DNA from: Rhodopseudomonas palustris
GTDB taxonomy: Bacteria > Pseudomonadota > Alphaproteobacteria > Rhizobiales > Xanthobacteraceae
Assembly: GCF_003031265.1 (NCBI RefSeq)
Contig: NZ_CP019966.1
Location: forward strand, 3,224,001-3,288,000
Direction: 5' to 3'
DNA length: 64,000 nt
In this document: positions 37,401 to 48,336 of the stretch, in pieces
How the letters are laid out: each line of letters opens with the position of its first letter
How positions within the stretch are numbered: position 1 is the first letter of the stretch
The notes under the pieces: generated by a model
Told to the model about the DNA's origin: nothing
The model's database searches: none
What the model saw: only the letters and a program-made list of their open reading frames with translations
Translations under genes and position numbers: made by a program

Positions 37401-37549
37401 CCGGCGCCCGCGTCTCGCTCGGCGTCGCAGTGGTGGCCGGCATGCTGGCCTCGACCGGCCTCGCCGTGCTGTTCGTCCCGGCGTTCTTCGCGGTGCTGCA
37501 GCGGATGGGGACACGGCGCGAGCCTGCGGCCTCGCGGGCCGAGAGCTAA
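34409..37549 (+). CDS. RND efflux pump inner-membrane transporter (HAE1/AcrB type)
   Basis: 1046 residues, normal length for AcrB-type proton-driven exporters. Starts MFSRFFIERPVLSN; 12 helices in two groups of six separated by two large periplasmic domains. The proton relay is intact: the Asp-Asp pair in AIGIVVDDAIVIVE (TM4) and the Lys in ALAAKNAILIVEYARE (TM10). ATG 34409 is used with GAGG upstream rather than the TTG two codons earlier. Transcribed with the adaptor; the substrate cannot be told from sequence. Confidence 0.94.
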   Translation: MFSRFFIERPVLSNTLAFLIVLLGALALMRLPVSQYPDVVPPTVSVTATYPGASARTVMDSVALPIEQQVNGVEGMIYMQSTSASDGSYSLIVTFDIGTDPNMAQVLVQNRVSLASAQLPTSVSTQGLNIKKKSTAILQFVSLYSSDGRYDNLFLANYAKINIQNELARLPGVGDVSVLGSGSYAMRIWLDPDKLQSYGLTPSDVISAVKQQSNQVTAGLVGGPPAPSIVNFQYALDVVGRFNEATDFEKIVVKAVDQGGGQLVRIGDIGRVELGASSYGQNATLDGKPSAAIAISLLSGANALSVAQAVNAKMKEMAGSFPAGLDYKVSFDSTKFITASVNEVYETLLIAAVLVLVVILMFLQDWRAMLVPATTVPVTIIGAFAAMSAMGFTVNTTSLFALVLAIGIVVDDAIVIVEGVSRHIAGGMSSREAAVKAMSELFGPIIGITLVLMAVFLPAAALPGLTGKMYQQFALVIAATALISAVNAVTLKPTQCALWLRAPVPPEQRGIVYRIFNAVYARCEAVYAALIRRLVAFSILTTIVGLVLVGVAFYGVSRVPTAFLPSEDQGYFIISLKLPDAASAGRSDAAVAKAVELVRKTPGVESVIGVSGVSPLDNNATMYNAGMLYVVLHDWDQRKTKDLSIDAIAAKVRAALGQLDTATALVLLPPPIQGIGNTGGFTMMVEMKNGSSDFLALQNATEQLAANASTQSGITHAASTFKGNVKQLRLVVDRMKAETLGVTVGQVFSAVESYLGSTYVNQFTKFNNVFQVYVQGDAPFRLRPDDVLKLKVKGSNGQMVPVGAVAYLTDEVGPPLITLYNLYPAATLVGSPAAGFSSGEAMSLMSEVAAKSLPSSMGTAWTGMSYQEQVVGNQIYYVFAVALLLVYFVLAGQYESWLQPLAVILAVPLTLLGTVAALEWSGLPNDLYTQIGIVLLIALAAKNAILIVEYAREKCIEGMPVAEAAVEAARLRFRPILMTSFAFIFGMLPLALATGAGAGARVSLGVAVVAGMLASTGLAVLFVPAFFAVLQRMGTRREPAASRAES

Positions 37550-37641
37550 GGGCCGCCGAGGCCACCGCAAAGCTGGATCGGCCCTGCGCCGGTCCAGCCT
37601 GCCTTGCACAGACCATGGCCCACGCGGTAGATAGGCGCGGC

Positions 37642-37718
37642 GGGCGGCTAGCTCAGCTGGTTAGAGCATCTCGTTTACACCGAGAGGGTCGGGAGTTCGA
37701 ATCTCTCGCCGCCCACCA
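37642..37718 (+). tRNA. tRNA-Val (TAC)
   Basis: Full cloverleaf: acceptor GGGCGGC/GCCGCCC, D-arm AGCTCAGCTGGTTAGAGC, anticodon arm TCTCGTTTACACCGAGA with anticodon TAC, T-arm containing AGTTCGAAT, discriminator A and encoded CCA. 77 nt. No duplicated 3' end was found downstream, so there is no sign of an integrated element. Confidence 0.96.
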
Positions 37719-38057
37719 TGGTTCTCGCGCCGCTGCCCGAGGCTCCCGGCGTCTGCCGCCCACCTCCAGCGCTCGACGCGGTGACGCCAGCAGACTTCTG
37801 CTCGCCGACCCAGAGAAAATTGTTCTCCACTGGTGAACGATCTCCGAACGTCCGGAGACGCCGTTAGGGATCGGCCAAGAGCCGACGCGGATTTAGGTAC
37901 CGCACCGCACTATTTTCTACCCAACATAGTACCGATAGCGGTCTCACCGACTGCGCCGCGTGCTTTTGAGCGGAGAAAGTGCCGGTAAATGTACTAACGA
38001 GATTTCCATCTACCCCCGGTAGTGAGGAGGACATCAAGACGCCGGCTGGGGTGGTCA
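37719..38057. other. intergenic region between tRNA-Val and the GGDEF-EAL gene
   Basis: 339 bases, partly AT-richer than its surroundings. It contains a small hairpin TCTCCG-aacgtc-CGGAGA near 37840 and a GAGGAGG near 38025 that is poorly spaced to any ATG. Presumably holds the promoter of the downstream gene, but no clear consensus is visible. Confidence 0.45.
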
Positions 38058-40709
38058 ATGGCAAGGGTTGGGTGGAACGCACGGGCGCGCAGCCTGTTGC
38101 GAGGACCGGGAAACGTGTCCGTGCGATGGATCGTCGGGATCGGCGTGCTGCTGATCGCCGCGATCTCGATGGTCACCGCCTGGATGATCGCCGACGGCCG
38201 TGAACGCGTCCTGCGCAACGCCGAACGCGAGCTCGGCAACACCGCCCTGCTGCTCGCCCGTCAATTCGACCGCACCTTCGAGACCCTCAACGCCGATCAG
38301 AGCGACACCGCCTCCTCGCTCGAACAGGCCTTCCCGCTCGCCAAAGCGCTGTCGACCCACACGCTGCTGTCGCTGAAGGCCGGCGAGCTCGGTGACTTCG
38401 ACCTGTTCGACGCCAGCGGCGTCCTGATCAACTCCTCGCGCGGCTGGCCGCTGCCGAACGTCGCGATCGGCCAGCATCCGAGCTTCAAGCGCTGGACCGC
38501 CGATTACGAACGCGACGAAGGCGAAGCCGAATTCATCCGCGATCCGGTGCGCGGCAGCCTGGCGCTGACCCTGGTCAAGCGACTGCGCGGCCCGACCCTC
38601 GCGACCACCGGCATTCTGACCCGGACGATTCCGAACACCTGGTACGAGAACCTCGCCTCCTCGATCGTGCTTGGCGAGGACGCTTCGATTGCGGTGTTCA
38701 CCAGCGGCGGTACGCTGATCACGCGCTGGCCGCGCTTCACTCAGGCGAACGGCCAGAACTTCCTCGATTCCGATCTCAAACCGCTGTTCCTGCATCCGAG
38801 CGTCACCCAGCGGGTGAACAGCCCGTTCGACGGCGCTGAGCGGCTCGCCGCATCGCGGATGCTGACCAAGCAGCCGGTGTTCGTGGTGGTGTCGCGCTCG
38901 GTCACCGGCGTGCTGTCGAGCTGGTGGCATGAGCTGTGGGTGATGGTGGCGGTCGCATGCGCCTCTGCGCTCGCGGTTGCCGTGGTGTTGTTTCAGCTCG
39001 GTCGCCAGATCATCCGGCAGGAAACCGATTTGCGAAAGCGCTACAGCATCGCGGTCGACAACATGGCGCAAGGCCTGTCGCTGTTCGATTCCGCAGGACG
39101 GCTTCTGCTGTTCAACCAGCGCTACCTCGATCTTTATGGCCTGCCTGCCGACGCACTGAAGCTCGGCATGCGCACCTTCGAAATCGTGCGCCAGTTGCAG
39201 CAGGCCGGCCACGATCCGCATCTGCTCGAATCCTATCAGGCGTTCGCCCTCAAGAACGCAGGCACTCACAGTGCGTTCGAGGTCGAACTTCCCGACGGGC
39301 GAACCATCCTGATCACCCGCGAGCCGATCCAGGGCGGCGGCTGGGTCATGACCCACGAGGAGATCACCGAGCGCAAGCGCGCGGACTCCCGCATCCACCA
39401 TCTCGCGCACTACGACGACCTCACCGGCCTGCCGAACCGCTCCTCGTTTCGCAAGCATCTCGGCGACGCGCTCGGCGCGATCGAGCCCGGCGATCAGCTA
39501 GCGCTGCTCTACATCGACATCGACGAGTTCAAGATCGTCAACGACACCCTCGGTCATCCGGTTGGCGATCAGCTGTTGCAGGTCATCGCCGAGCGACTGC
39601 AGCGCTGCCTGACGCCGGCCGACTACGTCGCGCGGCTCGGCGGTGACGAATTCGCCGTGGTGATGGCCGACGCCACCGACGTCCGGGAGCTGGTGGCGAA
39701 GCTGCAGTCCACGCTGCGCGATGGCATCGACTGCGCCGGCCAAGTGATCTCGCCGGACGCCAGCATCGGCATCGCGCTGGCACCGGAGCACGGCTGCGAG
39801 GTCGACGATCTGATCGCCAAGGCGGACCTCGCGCTGTACGCAGCAAAAGCCGAAGGCCGACGCACCTATCGGTTCTTCATGCCCGAGATGGATACCAAGG
39901 CCAAAGCCCGGCACGACCTCGCGACCGAGCTCAAGCGCGCGGTGGCCGAGCACGACTTCCAGCTCCACTTCCAGCCGCTGGTCGATCTGAATTCCGGCGC
40001 GATCGCCGGCTGCGAAGCGCTGCTGCGCTGGCAGCATCCGCTGCGCGGCTTCGTCTCGCCGGCCGAGTTCATTCCGCTGGCGGAAGACATCGGGCTGATC
40101 GAAGACCTCGGCGAATGGGTGCTGGATCAGGCCTGCCGTGTCGCGGTCGGCTGGCCGGCGTCGATGACGGTTGCGGTCAACGTGTCGCCGATCCAGTTCC
40201 GGCGCGCCACCTTCCCGCTCAAGGTCGCTGCGGCGCTCGCCCGCACCGGACTGGCCGCGCACCGGCTCGAGCTCGAGATCACCGAGGCGCTGCTGCTGCA
40301 GGACAACGAGTCGACGTTGGCGATCCTCAATCAGCTCCGCGATCTCGGCGTCAAAATCGCACTCGACGATTTCGGCACCGGCTATTCGTCGCTCAGCTAT
40401 CTGCACCGCTTCCCGATCGACAAGATCAAGATCGACAAAAGCTTCGTCGACACCCTCACCGAGGAAGCCGGATCGGCCACCATCGTCCGGGCGATCGTGC
40501 AGATCGCCGCCGCCGGCAACAAGATCACGCTCGCCGAAGGCGTCGAGACCGCCGCCCAGCGCGACCTGCTGCGCCGCCTCGGCTGCCATCAGATGCAAGG
40601 CTACCTGTTCAGCCCCGCGCTGCCGGAAGACGCCCTAGCCCGCCTGATCGGCCTCCCCAGCGCCGAAACGCAAACGGCGCCCCGCAGGGCGCCGTTGATG
40701 TCGGTGTGA
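38058..40709 (+). CDS. membrane-bound PAS-GGDEF-EAL protein (cyclic-di-GMP turnover)
   Basis: 883 residues. A first helix (WIVGIGVLLIAAISMVTAWMI) and a second near residue 300 (VMVAVACASALAVAVVLF) bracket a periplasmic sensor domain of about 240 residues. Then a PAS domain (SIAVDNMAQGLSLFD, FNQRYLDLYGLP), a GGDEF domain with intact RLGGDEF and DDLTGLPNR, and an EAL domain with GCEALLRW and DDFGTGYSSL. Both catalytic motifs look active, so it could make or degrade c-di-GMP. The start is uncertain: ATG 38058, a GTG at 38022 next to GAGGAGG, or a GTG at 38115. Confidence 0.9.
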   Translation: MARVGWNARARSLLRGPGNVSVRWIVGIGVLLIAAISMVTAWMIADGRERVLRNAERELGNTALLLARQFDRTFETLNADQSDTASSLEQAFPLAKALSTHTLLSLKAGELGDFDLFDASGVLINSSRGWPLPNVAIGQHPSFKRWTADYERDEGEAEFIRDPVRGSLALTLVKRLRGPTLATTGILTRTIPNTWYENLASSIVLGEDASIAVFTSGGTLITRWPRFTQANGQNFLDSDLKPLFLHPSVTQRVNSPFDGAERLAASRMLTKQPVFVVVSRSVTGVLSSWWHELWVMVAVACASALAVAVVLFQLGRQIIRQETDLRKRYSIAVDNMAQGLSLFDSAGRLLLFNQRYLDLYGLPADALKLGMRTFEIVRQLQQAGHDPHLLESYQAFALKNAGTHSAFEVELPDGRTILITREPIQGGGWVMTHEEITERKRADSRIHHLAHYDDLTGLPNRSSFRKHLGDALGAIEPGDQLALLYIDIDEFKIVNDTLGHPVGDQLLQVIAERLQRCLTPADYVARLGGDEFAVVMADATDVRELVAKLQSTLRDGIDCAGQVISPDASIGIALAPEHGCEVDDLIAKADLALYAAKAEGRRTYRFFMPEMDTKAKARHDLATELKRAVAEHDFQLHFQPLVDLNSGAIAGCEALLRWQHPLRGFVSPAEFIPLAEDIGLIEDLGEWVLDQACRVAVGWPASMTVAVNVSPIQFRRATFPLKVAAALARTGLAAHRLELEITEALLLQDNESTLAILNQLRDLGVKIALDDFGTGYSSLSYLHRFPIDKIKIDKSFVDTLTEEAGSATIVRAIVQIAAAGNKITLAEGVETAAQRDLLRRLGCHQMQGYLFSPALPEDALARLIGLPSAETQTAPRRAPLMSV
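40673..40700 (-). terminator. lon terminator inside the 3' end of the convergent gene
   Basis: AACGGCGCCC-cgca-GGGCGCCGTT is a 10-bp perfect stem; on the minus strand it is followed by TGCGTTT. It lies downstream of lon and within the last ten or so codons of the GGDEF-EAL gene. Confidence 0.65.
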
Positions 40710-40722
40710 GGCTGTCGCCGCC

Positions 40723-43158
40723 TTAGTGGGCGGTCAGGCCGCCGCCGGCTTCGTCGGAGGCTTCCGCGCTGTCCGGAGTGCCGGGCAGCTTGGTTTCCTC
40801 TTCCCAGACGATCGGCACCGGCGCGCGGGTCAGCGCGTTGGCGATCACCTCGTCCATCCGCGCCACCGGGATGATGTTGAGACCACCCTTGATGGCGTCC
40901 GGAATCTCGGTGAGATCCTTGGCGTTGTCTTCGGGGATCAGCACCGTCTTGATGCCGCCGCGGGCCGCGGCGAGCAGCTTCTCCTTGAGGCCGCCGATCG
41001 GCAGCACCCGGCCACGCAGCGTGATCTCGCCGGTCATGGCGATATCGCGGCGGATCGGAATGCCGGTCAGCACCGACACGATGGTGGTCGCCATCGCCAC
41101 GCCGGCCGACGGGCCGTCCTTCGGGGTCGCCCCCTCCGGCACGTGGACGTGGATGTCGCGCTTCTCGAAGAACGGCGGCTCGATCCCGAAGGTGATCGCG
41201 CGGCTGCGGACGTAGGACGCCGCCGCCTGGATCGATTCCTTCATGACGTCGCGCAGGTTGCCGGTGACAGTCATCCGGCCCTTGCCCGGCATCATCACGC
41301 TTTCGATCGTCAGCAGCTCGCCGCCGACATCCGTCCACGCCAGACCCGTCACCACGCCGACCTGATCGTCCTTCTCGATCTCGCCGAAGCGGAACTTCGG
41401 CACGCCGAGATATTCCTCGATCTGCTTCTCGTCGATGTGGACCGACTTCTTCTTCGACAGCATCAGGTCCTTCACCACCTTCCGCGCGAGCGTAGAGATC
41501 TCGCGCTCGAGGTTGCGGACGCCGGCCTCGCGGGTGTAGCGGCGGATGACGAGCAACAACGCGTCGTCGTCGATCGACCACTCCTTCGGCTCCAGGCCGT
41601 GCTTGGTCAGCGCCAGCGGGATCAGGTGCTTGCGTGCGATCTCGACCTTTTCGGTCTCGGTGTAGCCGGCGATCCGGATGATCTCCATACGATCCATCAG
41701 CGGCCCCGGAATGTTCAGGGTGTTCGCCGTGGTGATGAACATCACGTTGGACAGATCGTAGTCCACCTCGAGATAGTGGTCGTTGAAGGTGCCGTTCTGC
41801 TCGGGGTCGAGCACCTCGAGCAGAGCCGAGGACGGATCGCCGCGGAAATCGGCGCCCATCTTGTCGATCTCATCGAGCAGGAACAGCGGGTTCGACGTCT
41901 TCGCCTTCCGCATCGACTGGATGATCTTGCCGGGCATCGAGCCGATGTAGGTGCGGCGGTGACCGCGGATCTCGGCTTCGTCACGCACGCCGCCGAGCGA
42001 CACGCGGACGAACTCGCGTCCGGTGGCCTTGGCGATCGACTTGCCGAGCGAGGTCTTGCCGACGCCGGGCGGGCCGACGAGGCACAGGATCGGGCCCGAC
42101 AGCTTGTTGGCGCGCGACTGCACCGCGAGATACTCGACGATCCGCTCCTTGACCTTCTCGAGCCCGTAGTGATCGGAATCCAGCACGGCCTGCGCCGCTT
42201 CCAGATCCTTCTTCACCTTGGACTTCTTGTTCCACGGGATCGACAGCAGCCAGTCGAGATAGTTGCGCACGACGGTCGCTTCCGCGGACATCGGCGACAT
42301 CTGGCGCAGCTTCTTCAGCTCGTGCTGCGCCTTCTCCCGCGCTTCCTTGGAGAGCTTGGTCTTGGCGATCTTCTCTTCGAGTTCGGCGAGTTCGTCCCGG
42401 CCGTCTTCGTCGCCGAGCTCCTTCTGGATCGCCTTCATCTGCTCGTTGAGATAGTACTCGCGCTGGGTCTTCTCCATCTGGCGCTTAACGCGCGAGCGGA
42501 TGCGCTTCTCGACCTGCAAGACCGAGATTTCGCTCTCCATCAGGCCGAGCACCTTCTCAAGCCGCTGCGTCACCGACAGCGTCTCCAGGATGCCCTGGCG
42601 ATCGGCGATCTTGACGGCGAGATGCGAGGCGACGGTGTCGGCGAGCTTGGCGAAGTCGGTGATCGACTGCACCACGCCGACCACTTCGGCCGAGATCTTC
42701 TTGTTGAGCTTCACGTAGCTCTCGAAGTCGGACACGACCGAGCGGCCCAGCGCTTCGGCTTCCACCGAGCTGGCATCGCTGTCTTCGAGCGCGACGGCGT
42801 CAGCCTCGTAGTAATCGGCGCGATCGGTGTACTTGTCGACCTTGGCGCGCGCGAGGCCTTCGACCAGCACCTTGACGGTGCCGTCGGGCAATTTCAGCAG
42901 CTGCAGAACGCTGGCCAGCGTGCCGATCTCGTAGATCGCATCGGGAGCCGGATCGTCATCGGACGCGTTCTTCTGCGTCGCCAGCATGATCAGCGCGTCG
43001 TTCTTCATCACCTCTTCGAGGGCGCGGATCGACTTCTCGCGGCCGACGAACAGCGGCACGATCATGTGCGGAAACACGACGATGTCGCGCAGCGGGAGAA
43101 CCGGATAGGAGTGGCTTTCGCCGTAGGTGATCGATGGCCTGGGTTTGGTGGCGGTCAT
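40723..43158 (-). CDS. lon: ATP-dependent protease Lon
   Basis: 811-residue cytosolic AAA+ protease for damaged and regulatory proteins. N-terminal substrate domain ([22 protein letters not shown]), coiled-coil middle region, ATPase with Walker [12 protein letters not shown] and Walker [11 protein letters not shown], and C-terminal serine protease with the Ser-Lys dyad in [11 protein letters not shown] and [13 protein letters not shown] 43158; length normal. Downstream of clpX on the same strand but separated by 320 bases, so probably its own transcript. Confidence 0.97.
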   Translation of the reverse strand: MTATKPRPSITYGESHSYPVLPLRDIVVFPHMIVPLFVGREKSIRALEEVMKNDALIMLATQKNASDDDPAPDAIYEIGTLASVLQLLKLPDGTVKVLVEGLARAKVDKYTDRADYYEADAVALEDSDASSVEAEALGRSVVSDFESYVKLNKKISAEVVGVVQSITDFAKLADTVASHLAVKIADRQGILETLSVTQRLEKVLGLMESEISVLQVEKRIRSRVKRQMEKTQREYYLNEQMKAIQKELGDEDGRDELAELEEKIAKTKLSKEAREKAQHELKKLRQMSPMSAEATVVRNYLDWLLSIPWNKKSKVKKDLEAAQAVLDSDHYGLEKVKERIVEYLAVQSRANKLSGPILCLVGPPGVGKTSLGKSIAKATGREFVRVSLGGVRDEAEIRGHRRTYIGSMPGKIIQSMRKAKTSNPLFLLDEIDKMGADFRGDPSSALLEVLDPEQNGTFNDHYLEVDYDLSNVMFITTANTLNIPGPLMDRMEIIRIAGYTETEKVEIARKHLIPLALTKHGLEPKEWSIDDDALLLVIRRYTREAGVRNLEREISTLARKVVKDLMLSKKKSVHIDEKQIEEYLGVPKFRFGEIEKDDQVGVVTGLAWTDVGGELLTIESVMMPGKGRMTVTGNLRDVMKESIQAAASYVRSRAITFGIEPPFFEKRDIHVHVPEGATPKDGPSAGVAMATTIVSVLTGIPIRRDIAMTGEITLRGRVLPIGGLKEKLLAAARGGIKTVLIPEDNAKDLTEIPDAIKGGLNIIPVARMDEVIANALTRAPVPIVWEEETKLPGTPDSAEASDEAGGGLTAH

Positions 43159-43478
43159 GGCCCCGTTCCTTTCGTTTTGCCCCCTCGCCCTCGGCCCGCC
43201 ATCGGCGCTGCCGTCACGAGGTGCGGAGGTGTCCGGTCTTCTCCGGCCGGTCAGGGCCTCGGTCTCCGGAATGATTGAGACGAATCCTGAAAACGCTTGT
43301 CATCGCCGACCAATTAGGTGGCTATCCGGCGGTGGGGTGTCAAGTCGTGGAAAACGCAACGTTTTGTCCGGCTTTGGCGCGGAATGCTGATGCACAGAAA
43401 CGAGCCGCCACACGCGGCGGCAGCCCGTTCTGATCGTTGCGGCAGCGGCCCGGAGGGCCGCCGCGTCGGCGCTGCGCG
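43159..43478. other. intergenic region clpX-lon
   Basis: 320 bases between the clpX stop and the lon start. A perfect hairpin GCGGCCC-gga-GGGCCGC (43444-43460) may end clpX transcripts, though no T-run follows on the minus strand. The rest should hold the lon promoter; no clear heat-shock consensus is seen. Confidence 0.45.
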
Positions 43479-44753
<1,275 letters not shown>

Positions 44754-44983
44754 TTCTATCTCCGTCCGCCGTTCGGTCTTTTTCCGGTCATCGCCTGATC
44801 CGAGCCGATGCCCGGCAGTCGAGTTAAAGTTAGCAATTTCCGTACCAGAAAAGACCCCCGCATCAGTCTGGCCGCGAACCGCGACCGAGTTCGAATCCCC
44901 CAAGCACTTTCGTCGATCAGGTTCAGCCAATCAGACTGTCACCCGTCTATCAAGAATTCGCTAATCGGCCGGACGCCGGCCGA

Positions 44984-45060
44984 CGTGACAATAGCGTGAT
45001 TTGTTGCATCTGCGCGACCCTTGGTCGCTGAAATCAACGCAGCGTTGCGCCATTGTCACG
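44984..45060 (-). ncRNA. strongly folded 77-nt element between clpP and clpX
   Basis: The ends are perfect 9-base complements (CGTGACAAT at 44984 and ATTGTCACG at 45052). Inside, GCGTGATTT pairs with AAATCAACGC (one bulged A), and GCGACC pairs with GGTCGC around a 3-base loop. The three stems stack into one long hairpin with two asymmetric internal loops. It lies 86 bases after clpP and 230 bases before clpX. It could be a processing or attenuation element in the clpP-clpX message, a clpX leader or a small RNA. No known family recognised. Confidence 0.45.
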
Positions 45061-45145
45061 CGGGAGCTCGGCACGAAAGCGGAACATTGGGGCTTTCCTG
45101 TGAGAATCCCGAGGGCGAAATGCCCGACCTCGGGACGCTCGCGGC

Positions 45146-45784
45146 CTAGCCAGCCTTCGGGGCCGGCGCGGGATCTTCGGGGCGCTTGTCGATCACCTTG
45201 TCGACGATACCGAATTCCCGGGCCATTTCGGCGGTCAGGAACTTGTCGCGCTCCAGCGCATCCTCGATCGCCTTGTAGGTCTGACCGGTGTGATGCACGT
45301 AGATCTCGTTGAGCCGCTTCTTCAGGTTCAGAATCTCCTGGGCGTGCAGCATGATGTCGGTCGCCTGGCCCTGGAAGCCGCCGGACGGCTGATGCACCAT
45401 GATGCGCGCGTTCGGCAGCGAGAACCGCATGTCCTTGTGGCCGGCGGCGAGCAGCAGCGAGCCCATCGACGCAGCCTGACCGGTGCACAGCGTCGAGACC
45501 GGCGGGCGGATGAACTGCATGGTGTCGTAGATCGCCAGACCCGATGTCACCACCCCGCCCGGCGAGTTGATGTACATCGAAATTTCCTTCTTCGGATTTT
45601 CCGCTTCGAGGAAAAGAAGCTGCGCGACGATCAGCGTCGACATGCCGTCTTCGACCGGGCCGGTCACGAAGATGATCCGCTCTTTCAGGAGGCGCGAGAA
45701 GATGTCGTAGGCTCGTTCGCCGCGGTTGGTCTGCTCGACCACCATCGGCACGAGGTTCATGTAGGTTTCCACCGGATCGCGCAT
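45146..45784 (-). CDS. clpP: ATP-dependent Clp protease proteolytic subunit
   Basis: 212-residue serine protease forming the tetradecameric chamber used with ClpX/ClpA. Catalytic Ser in [15 protein letters not shown], His in [10 protein letters not shown] and Asp near DRDKFLT are positioned as in the family; the oxyanion-hole segment [16 protein letters not shown] is present. ATG 45784. A Pro/Ala-rich tail follows the core. It sits between tig and clpX, the common bacterial order tig-clpP-clpX-lon. Confidence 0.97.
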   Translation of the reverse strand: MRDPVETYMNLVPMVVEQTNRGERAYDIFSRLLKERIIFVTGPVEDGMSTLIVAQLLFLEAENPKKEISMYINSPGGVVTSGLAIYDTMQFIRPPVSTLCTGQAASMGSLLLAAGHKDMRFSLPNARIMVHQPSGGFQGQATDIMLHAQEILNLKKRLNEIYVHHTGQTYKAIEDALERDKFLTAEMAREFGIVDKVIDKRPEDPAPAPKAG

Positions 45785-46097
45785 AAATCACCTGAGGGTT
45801 GTCGTAGGCGACAGCTCGCGGGAGCGACAAAAACGGCTCCGCCGCAGGCGTTCGCCCCGTGATGCAGGACGTGAAGCGAGGTCACAGATATGAGCCGATT
45901 GCGCGGCGACAAGGGTGGGCCCCGTTTCCACCCGTGAGTTGATACCGATTCGGCCAATCCCGGCAAAACCGACGAACGGCTTTTCGCCGCCGGCGAGCCG
46001 GCTTTCACGCCGCATCGTTAACGGTGCCTGACGACGCAAAACGGCCGCCGTGACGGTGTCACGGCGGCCGCAGCGATGATTCTTGAGACGATGCGGA
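45785..46097. other. intergenic region tig-clpP
   Basis: 313 bases. The end nearest tig holds an intrinsic terminator (separate entry); the rest presumably contains the clpP promoter on the minus strand. No coding frame or operator stands out. Confidence 0.5.
46037..46070 (-). terminator. intrinsic terminator of tig
   Basis: CGGCCGCCGTGAC-acc-GTCACGGCGGCCG followed by TTTTGCGT on the minus strand: a perfect 13-bp stem with triloop, 27 bases after the tig stop. Confidence 0.85.
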
Positions 46098-47456
46098 TCA
46101 GGCCGCGGTCTTGTCGTCTTCGTCCTTGTAGAGCTCCTCGCGGGTAACCGGCTTCTCGGTCACGTTGGCGAGCTCCAGGATGAAGTCGACCACCTTGTCT
46201 TCGTAAATCGGGGCGCGGAGCTGGGCCAACGCTTCCGGATTGGAGCGATAGAAGTCCCAGACTTCCTTCTCGCGGCCCGGCATCTGACGGGCGCGCTCGA
46301 TCACCGCGCGGCTGACTTCGTCGTCGGTGACCTGAATCTTGTTCTTCTCGCCGATCTCCGACAGCACCAGGCCGAGGCGGACGCGGCGGTCGGCGATCTT
46401 GCGATACTCTTCCTTCGCGGCGTCTTCAGTGGTGTTCTCGTCGGCGAAGGTCTTGCCGGTCGACTGCATCTCGGCGTTGATCGACCGCCACATCACCTCG
46501 AACTCCTGCTCGATCAGCGACGGCGGAGCATCGAACTTGTGGGCTTCGTCGAGGCGGTCGAGCAGCTGGCGCTTGACCTTGAGCCGCGAAGCGCCGGCGT
46601 ATTCGGCGGCGAGACGGGCCTTGGCGGCTTCCTTCAGCTTGTCGAGCGACTCCAGGCCGAGGGTCTTGGCGAATTCGTCGTCGATCGTGGTCTCCTGCGG
46701 AGCCTCGAGCTTGGTCGCCGTGGTCTCGAACTCGGCCGGCTTACCGGCCAGCGTCTCGCTGGCGTAGTTGGTCGGGAACGTCACCTTGATGGTGCGGGTC
46801 TCGCCGACCGCGATGCCGACGAGCTGATCCTCGAAGCCCGGGATGAAGGACGCCGAGCCGATCACCACCGGGATGTCCTCGCCGGTGCCGCCATCGAACG
46901 CGACGCCGTCGATGGTGCCCTTGAACGACACGGTGACACGGTCGCCGGTCTCGGCCTTGGCGCCTTCCGCCTTGTCGGCATAGGCGCGGTTGGCGTCGGC
47001 GATGCGCTTGATCGCTTCATCGACGTCGGAATCGGCAACCTCGACCACCGGCTTCTCGACCGAGAAGCTCTTGAAGTCGGCCAGTTCGATCGCCGGAACG
47101 ACTTCGATCGCCACGGTGTAGTTGAGATCGGACTTGCCCTCGAGGATGTCCTCGATCTCCTTCTGATCCTGCGGCATGGTGATCTTCGGCTCGGTGGCGA
47201 GCCGGAAGCCACGCTCGGAGAAGATGCCGTCATTGGTGTCGCGGACCAGCTTGTCGATGGTCTCGGCGGCGACCGAACGGCCGTAGACGCGCTTCAGGTG
47301 AGCGGTCGGCACCTTGCCCGGACGAAAGCCGTTGAGGCGCACCTTGTCCTTCAGATCGGCGAGCTTCTCGTCGATCTTGGCGTCGATGTCCGCAGCCGGG
47401 ACATTGACCTGGAATTCGCGCTTCAATCCGTCGGCAACGGTTTCCTTGACCTGCAT
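46098..47456 (-). CDS. tig: trigger factor (ribosome-associated chaperone, peptidyl-prolyl isomerase)
   Basis: 452-residue chaperone that binds ribosomes at the tunnel exit. The N-terminal ribosome-binding signature is present as [10 protein letters not shown] (GFRxGxxP), the FKBP-type isomerase domain includes [14 protein letters not shown] and the C-terminal helical arms follow. Starts [15 protein letters not shown] at ATG 47456. The tail is acidic/basic ([10 protein letters not shown]). It begins 149 bases downstream of tRNA-Leu on the same strand. Confidence 0.96.
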   Translation of the reverse strand: MQVKETVADGLKREFQVNVPAADIDAKIDEKLADLKDKVRLNGFRPGKVPTAHLKRVYGRSVAAETIDKLVRDTNDGIFSERGFRLATEPKITMPQDQKEIEDILEGKSDLNYTVAIEVVPAIELADFKSFSVEKPVVEVADSDVDEAIKRIADANRAYADKAEGAKAETGDRVTVSFKGTIDGVAFDGGTGEDIPVVIGSASFIPGFEDQLVGIAVGETRTIKVTFPTNYASETLAGKPAEFETTATKLEAPQETTIDDEFAKTLGLESLDKLKEAAKARLAAEYAGASRLKVKRQLLDRLDEAHKFDAPPSLIEQEFEVMWRSINAEMQSTGKTFADENTTEDAAKEEYRKIADRRVRLGLVLSEIGEKNKIQVTDDEVSRAVIERARQMPGREKEVWDFYRSNPEALAQLRAPIYEDKVVDFILELANVTEKPVTREELYKDEDDKTAA

Positions 47457-47604
47457 GGCGTCAATCTTCTTCTCTTGGCTCCGGCCGAAGGACCGGAAAT
47501 GGTCGAACTGTACGATGCGGCCTCGCGGCCTGCACCATCGGGTTGGCGGACATCCGTCCTGGCGGACGGCCCTCCGAAAATCGTCATGAGCAAAAGCACT
47601 TGCG

Positions 47605-47689
<85 letters not shown>

Positions 47690-47857
47690 GAAGAGCATCA
47701 TGTCCGGCCGCGATGCCGCGGGCGGCGGCTTATAGCATGACATATAGGGCCCGCATCAAGAGAAACCCGCAGCTTTTACCAACCGCGGCGGGCCGTCGCA
47801 GATCGGCGACGCTTGCTGCGAGCCGACACGGGTTACCGCCCCAAACCGCCTCCTCGC

Positions 47858-48208
47858 TCAGCTGCCGGCGGTCATCAACGACTGTACGCGGGCATAGAGG
47901 TCGGTGCCGCGACCGACCAGATACTGACCTTTCAGGCGGTAATCGCCCGGTACGCCGCGGATATCGACGATCGACAGCCCAGCGCGATCCTGGTGGCCGC
48001 GTTCGGACATCAGCGCGCAGATTCGCGAAATCGTGCCGTCCTTGAGGCCCGTGCGATCGGAGAGCTCGCGCTGGGTGATGCCGGGTTTGCCGCCGATCTG
48101 CAGCAAGACGAGGATCTGGTTGGCGGTGATTTCGGGGTGAATCTCCCGAAACGCGTCGAGAATAAGAGAGAGTCGGTCGAGCCAACCGGCAGCTTCGATC
48201 GTCGTCAT
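47858..48208 (-). CDS. MarR-like winged-helix transcriptional regulator
   Basis: 116 residues. The winged helix is visible as EITANQILVLLQIGGKPGITQRELSDRTGLKDGTISRICALMSE, with the recognition helix at DGTISRICAL and a wing after it (VDIRGVPGDYRLKGQYLV). Short for MarR and lacking clear dimer helices at the N terminus. Divergent from the exported multicopper-oxidase-fold gene with 128 bases between starts, so it may control that gene and itself. Effector unknown. Confidence 0.7.
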   Translation of the reverse strand: MTTIEAAGWLDRLSLILDAFREIHPEITANQILVLLQIGGKPGITQRELSDRTGLKDGTISRICALMSERGHQDRAGLSIVDIRGVPGDYRLKGQYLVGRGTDLYARVQSLMTAGS

Positions 48209-48336
48209 GATGGAGAAGGCAGCCTCGTCAAGCAGCAAATGGGAACTCAGTCTTAGGGGCCGAATCTCGGCCGCCTCAAGCCTCACGTTGTCGCAGACCG
48301 CTGGACAGCGCGCGGCGAACGTGGTCCGCATCACGC

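Noticed and set aside
37642..37718. Integration site at tRNA-Val
   Set aside because: No integrase and no repeated 3' tRNA end nearby.
42700..43478. Heat-shock (sigma-32) promoter of lon
   Set aside because: No sequence close enough to the alphaproteobacterial RpoH consensus was seen upstream of lon.
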